DNA from: Bacillota bacterium
Lineage (GTDB): Bacteria > Bacillota > Clostridia > Oscillospirales > Acutalibacteraceae
DNA: 15,920 nucleotides
Direction: 5' to 3'
Assembly: GCA_023397245.1 (NCBI GenBank)
Contig: JAEWUH010000186.1
Coordinates: 1 to 15,920 of the forward strand
Position numbers and translations under genes: made by a program
Notes under the pieces: model-generated
Databases searched by the model: none
What the model saw: the letters and a program-made list of their open reading frames with translations, nothing else
Told to the model about the DNA's origin: nothing
In this document: positions 12,790-15,920 of the stretch, piece by piece
Layout: each line of letters starts with the position of its first letter
Numbering within the stretch: the first letter of the stretch is position 1

Positions 12790-14175
12790 TTAAAGCCGAT
12801 TCACCAGCTCCTTGAACATTTCCCCTCTTGTTTCATAATTGGGGAACATATCAAAGCTGGCGCAGGCCGGGGAAAGGGAAACGATATCGCCGCGTACCGC
12901 TTCCCTGCGGCAGACGTTCACCGCCTCCTCAAGAGATGCCGCGCGGAGAATCTTCGGGCAGCCTTCCCGGTAATTGGGCACCGCCTTGACGCTCGCCTCG
13001 ATTTGATTCGCCGTTGCGCCGATAAGCACAAGGACTTTCACCTTCTCCGCAACAACGGGGCCGAAGGAATCAAACGGGATCTTCTTATCGTAGCCGCCCG
13101 CAATCAGGATGATTTTCTGGGGATAAAGGGACAGCGTTCCGTTCGCCGTGCGGCTCGGCGTGGTTCCGATGGAATCGTTAAAGTACTTTACGCCGTCCAG
13201 TTCGCGGACAAATTCGTTGCGGTGCTCCACACCGCTGAACGTTTTGGCCACCTGAACCATGATTTCCGTATCCACATAACCCCACAGGGCGGAAACGGCC
13301 GCAAGGTAATTTTCGATGTTATGGCCGCCCGGAATTTTGATATCCCCGGCATTCATAACGAAGGTATCCCTGCCGCCGGCGGAATAAATAATTTCGTTCT
13401 TTTCATTCAGCCACGCGCCGTACTCGCATTTCTTTTTCCGGCTGAACAGCAGGGTCTGGCCGCGCACCGCCTCCGCAAAGCCCGCGGTGATGTCATAATC
13501 GGCGTTCAGCACCGCCCGGCCGAATGCGCTCTGATGCAGGAGGATGTTCTTCTTCGCATCGATATATTCCTGCATATCCTTATGCATATCCAGATGGTTG
13601 GGCGTGACGTTGGTCACCACGGCAATGTCCGGACTGCGGCGCATGGAAATCAACTGGAAGCTGGAAAGCTCCACAACCGCAAAATCGTCGGGCCGGATGG
13701 AATCGATTTCAGGGAGCAGGGGGTTGCCGATGTTCCCGCCGAGGTGCACCGTTTTTCCCGCCGCCTTAAGCATTTCGGAAATCACGGTGGTGGTGGTGGT
13801 TTTTCCGTCGCTGCCGGTCACCGCAACAATTTTGCAGGGGCACAGGTCAAAGAAAACCTCCATCTCCGAGGTGACCGCCGAACCGCGCCTGCGCGCCTCG
13901 TTCAGCTCGGGCAGATAATATTTCATACCCGGTGTACGGAAAATAATATCTTCGTTCAGTTTGCCGAGATAATCCTCGCCGAGCCGGAGCTTCACGCCGA
14001 GGCTCTCCAGTTCGCCGGCGGTTTCCCCCAGCTTTTCTCTGGAACGCCGGTCGCGCGCCGTTACAAACGCTCCGTGCTGCGCAAATATTTTAACCAGCGG
14101 CAAATTGCTTCCGCCAATTCCGCAAAATGCAACTGTCTTCCCTTTGATATACCGATAAAATTCTTCCGTATTCAT
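12790..14175 (-). CDS. murD: UDP-N-acetylmuramoyl-L-alanine--D-glutamate ligase
   Basis: A 461-residue Mur ligase that adds D-glutamate to UDP-MurNAc-L-Ala with ATP in the cytoplasmic stage of peptidoglycan synthesis. Domain 1 (1-110) has the nucleotide-substrate loop FCGIGGSN; domain 2 carries the ATP loop VTGSDGKTTTTT (119-130), ELSSFQL (169-175), the TNVTPNHLD motif (188-196) and the lysine of YIDAKKNI (about 208) that is normally carbamylated; domain 3 holds HRNEFV (318-323) and YFNDSIGTTPSRT (331-343). The NDSIGTTP form differs from the NDSKATNP form of proteobacteria and is usual in Clostridia as far as I recall. The ATG at 14175 follows GGAGG; longer in-frame starts up to 14235 lack a site. 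Here the gene is not inside a dcw cell-wall cluster. Confidence 0.96.
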   Translation of the reverse strand: MNTEEFYRYIKGKTVAFCGIGGSNLPLVKIFAQHGAFVTARDRRSREKLGETAGELESLGVKLRLGEDYLGKLNEDIIFRTPGMKYYLPELNEARRRGSAVTSEMEVFFDLCPCKIVAVTGSDGKTTTTTVISEMLKAAGKTVHLGGNIGNPLLPEIDSIRPDDFAVVELSSFQLISMRRSPDIAVVTNVTPNHLDMHKDMQEYIDAKKNILLHQSAFGRAVLNADYDITAGFAEAVRGQTLLFSRKKKCEYGAWLNEKNEIIYSAGGRDTFVMNAGDIKIPGGHNIENYLAAVSALWGYVDTEIMVQVAKTFSGVEHRNEFVRELDGVKYFNDSIGTTPSRTANGTLSLYPQKIILIAGGYDKKIPFDSFGPVVAEKVKVLVLIGATANQIEASVKAVPNYREGCPKILRAASLEEAVNVCRREAVRGDIVSLSPACASFDMFPNYETRGEMFKELVNRL

Positions 14176-14246
14176 ACGTGCCTCCAACATAATAGAATTC
14201 GCGGCACCGCACGCTGTCGGGCGGGAGGGTACCATACATAATGAAT

Positions 14247-14275
14247 ATTATACTTTTTGGAACCGAAAATAGCAA
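14247..14275 (-). promoter_or_regulatory. Promoter of murD
   Basis: On the - strand TTGCTA (14275-14270) and a perfect TATAAT (14252-14247) are 17 bases apart, upstream of the murD start at 14175. The 5' leader would be about 65 bases. Confidence 0.7.
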
Positions 14276-14292
14276 GGGAAACCGGGCGAAAC

Positions 14293-14333
14293 AAAAAAGC
14301 AGCCCGGAAAAACCGCAATCCGTTTTTCCGGGC
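14293..14333 (-). terminator. Rho-independent terminator of the EAL-protein gene
   Basis: GCCCGGAAAAAC (14302-14313) pairs perfectly with GTTTTTCCGGGC (14322-14333), and on the - strand the stem is followed shortly by six T residues (14298-14293). It lies 23 bases after the stop codon and upstream of the murD promoter, so it insulates murD from the EAL gene. Confidence 0.88.
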
Positions 14334-14355
14334 TTACCCGCGTAAAATTCGTTTC

Positions 14356-15920
14356 CTATTGCAGCTCCCCCGGACTCCGGCCGAAATAGCGGACCGCGTC
14401 CGCAGCCGGCATTGGGCGCGCATAACGGTAGCCCTGAATCCGGTCAAAACCGCAGAGCCGCACAAACTCGTCGTGCTCCGGAGACTCCACGCCTTCCGCA
14501 ATCACCGCAAAATTCATGCTCCGGAAGGACTTGGTCAGGTCGCGAACCAGTATGTTGCATTTATTGTTGGACATGGAATCCGTAATCAGACTTTTATCAA
14601 TTTTGATCAGCTGAAACGGCAGGTCAATCACATAGGTCAGATTGGAATACCCCGTCCCGAAATCATCCAGCGCAAAGCGTATGCCGTATTCGTGGAGGCT
14701 CCTGATCTTTTCGGTGATGGCAGCGTAATTGTTTACGAGGATGCTTTCCGTAATTTCAAAGACAATCCGGTTGGGGCAGACTCCGTTGCCGCGGATAATC
14801 TGCAGCAGGCGGGGCACGATGTCCGCTTTCATCAGCTGTACGACGGAGAGGTTAACGGATACGGTATGGATTTCCACCCCGGACTGCACCAGGGAGCGAA
14901 TATATTTGCAGACTTTGTCTACCACCAGATAACCGATATCCACGATCAACCCGCCCTCCTCGGCAATCGGGATAAATTCGTCGGGCGGAACAAATTCCCC
15001 GTTTTCATCCCTCAGGCGTAAAAGAGCCTCCGCTTCGAAAAAGCGGTCATCCTTAATGGAATAAATAGGCTGAAAATAGACTTCAAAACCATCGTTTTCC
15101 AGCGCGGCGGCCAGAAGGTTCTTAATATGATATCTGCGCCTGACGCGGTGAAGGGTGCCGCGGTCGCAAAACACCGGCTGCTGGCTGCCGGTAGCCTTTG
15201 CACGGTCCACGGCGGATTCCAGTGTGCTTACAAGTTCCCGCATATTATCGGCCGTAGTGGGAAAGTGGGCGACGCCCATCGCCGCGCCGATATGGCACGA
15301 ACATTCCGGGATATCCCACGGCTGCTGAAACCGGTCCGAAATTTTGCAGATATCGGCGCCGGCAGACTGGAACCGTTTTTCTTCAAAAATCACCGCGAAT
15401 TTGTCGCCGCCGCAACGGTACACCTTTGAAAGAGACGCATTTTTCTGCAGAAAGCCCGCAACGCTTTTTAAAAGCAGGTCGCCGTTTTCCTGCCCGAATT
15501 TGTCGTTGATAAATTTAAAATCGTTGAGCGAAATCGAAAGGATCATCACCGGGGACTTCTTTTCGGTCAGCACCTTGAGCGTTTTTATATACGCCGCCCG
15601 GTTCGGCAGGCTCGTAAGCTGATCTTCGTATATGCGCTTGTTCTGCAAATACAGATAGCCGGTCAGCAGGATGCAGACCGCTCCGGAGCCTTCCAGTAGA
15701 ATCTGCGGCACCAGTTGCTGTACCGAAGCAAACAGGGCAACCAGCAAGGGAAAGAAGAGAATAACGCGTCTTACCTCATTCGGCAGCAGTTTCCGGTTCA
15801 TTTCAGTTACCAGAATCATGGTTAAGCTGTAAATATAATGAATGGCATAGAGAACCCAGTAGAGTTGTCCATGTACCAAGATTCCTGCGGCATCAACGGT
15901 AAAAATCAGCCCGGTAAAGG
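14356..15920 (-). CDS. Membrane-anchored GGDEF-EAL protein, degenerate GGDEF (5' end outside window)
   Basis: The visible 520 residues continue without a stop or start codon to the window edge, so the N-terminus is missing; the in-frame TTG at 15879 lacks a ribosome site. The first 95 or so visible residues contain about three hydrophobic segments (YWVLYAIHYIY, VILFFPLLVALF, AVCILLTGYLYL), the end of a multi-helix sensor. A GGDEF domain follows, but its signature reads CGGDKF (codons near 15397-15411) with Lys in place of the second acidic residue, so diguanylate cyclase activity is doubtful. The EAL domain looks complete: EALLRL, VNLSVVQL, FEITES, LDDFGTGYS, LIKIDKS, AEGVES and QGYRYARP. It is therefore probably a cyclic-di-GMP phosphodiesterase, with the GGDEF half perhaps a GTP sensor. 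It ends in its own terminator. Confidence 0.9.
   Translation of the reverse strand, partial: FTGLIFTVDAAGILVHGQLYWVLYAIHYIYSLTMILVTEMNRKLLPNEVRRVILFFPLLVALFASVQQLVPQILLEGSGAVCILLTGYLYLQNKRIYEDQLTSLPNRAAYIKTLKVLTEKKSPVMILSISLNDFKFINDKFGQENGDLLLKSVAGFLQKNASLSKVYRCGGDKFAVIFEEKRFQSAGADICKISDRFQQPWDIPECSCHIGAAMGVAHFPTTADNMRELVSTLESAVDRAKATGSQQPVFCDRGTLHRVRRRYHIKNLLAAALENDGFEVYFQPIYSIKDDRFFEAEALLRLRDENGEFVPPDEFIPIAEEGGLIVDIGYLVVDKVCKYIRSLVQSGVEIHTVSVNLSVVQLMKADIVPRLLQIIRGNGVCPNRIVFEITESILVNNYAAITEKIRSLHEYGIRFALDDFGTGYSNLTYVIDLPFQLIKIDKSLITDSMSNNKCNILVRDLTKSFRSMNFAVIAEGVESPEHDEFVRLCGFDRIQGYRYARPMPAADAVRYFGRSPGELQ

Noticed and set aside
12772..14241. Long + strand open frame of 489 codons opposite murD
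   Set aside because: It is the exact antisense of a clear murD, has no ribosome site and encodes a His/Arg/Gly-rich sequence unlike any family. GC-biased third positions produce such shadows.

Overview
The window looks like chromosomal DNA from a moderately GC-rich Clostridia bacterium, probably in or near Oscillospirales/Ruminococcaceae. This is inferred from strong Shine-Dalgarno sites, a YnbB-type gamma-lyase, paired M42 aminopeptidases, a clostridial-style MurD and Gram-positive conjugative-element cargo. No species can be named from the sequence. The left half (1 to about 8.07 kb, genes on the + strand) is accessory DNA. The right half (about 8.07 kb to the end, genes on the - strand) is resident chromosome. 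The boundary lies between the last recombinase gene and a tRNA-Leu gene. 

Accessory half. Two genes typical of Gram-positive conjugative elements come first: a 'virulence-related' family protein and a DUF4314 protein. An AT-rich leader of about 326 bp follows, with a good promoter, possible short leader ORFs and two mutually exclusive hairpins (an attenuator design), upstream of a GNAT acetyltransferase. Next is a run of small cargo genes: a 60-aa unknown, a DUF1801 protein, an Imm5-like protein, a Cdd1-type helix-hairpin-helix protein and a 137-aa unknown, ending at a UUCG-loop terminator. A self-contained four-gene operon (4291-7836) follows: an HTH plus double zinc-finger protein, a SHOCT protein and two large serine recombinases with overlapping reading frames, closed by a strong terminator at 7841. 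Both recombinases keep the catalytic serine, but only the second has the coiled-coil region usual in the family, so they may work as an unequal pair. 

Resident half. Downstream of the junction lie a tRNA-Leu(UAG) with encoded CCA and its own near-consensus promoter, then (in order of transcription from the right) an EAL/degenerate-GGDEF membrane protein cut by the window edge, murD, a structured repeat with 13-bp inverted ends, two M42 metallopeptidases, a GNAT, a DUF6440 protein and a PLP-dependent gamma-lyase-family protein. The two peptidases and the GNAT overlap by a few bases. The chain then runs without a visible internal terminator through to the tRNA, suggesting one transcription unit for peptide and amino-acid turnover. 

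The strongest candidates for something under-described are the asymmetric recombinase pair with its zinc-finger and SHOCT partners, and the attenuator upstream of the mobile GNAT. No defence system, CRISPR array or toxin gene is visible.
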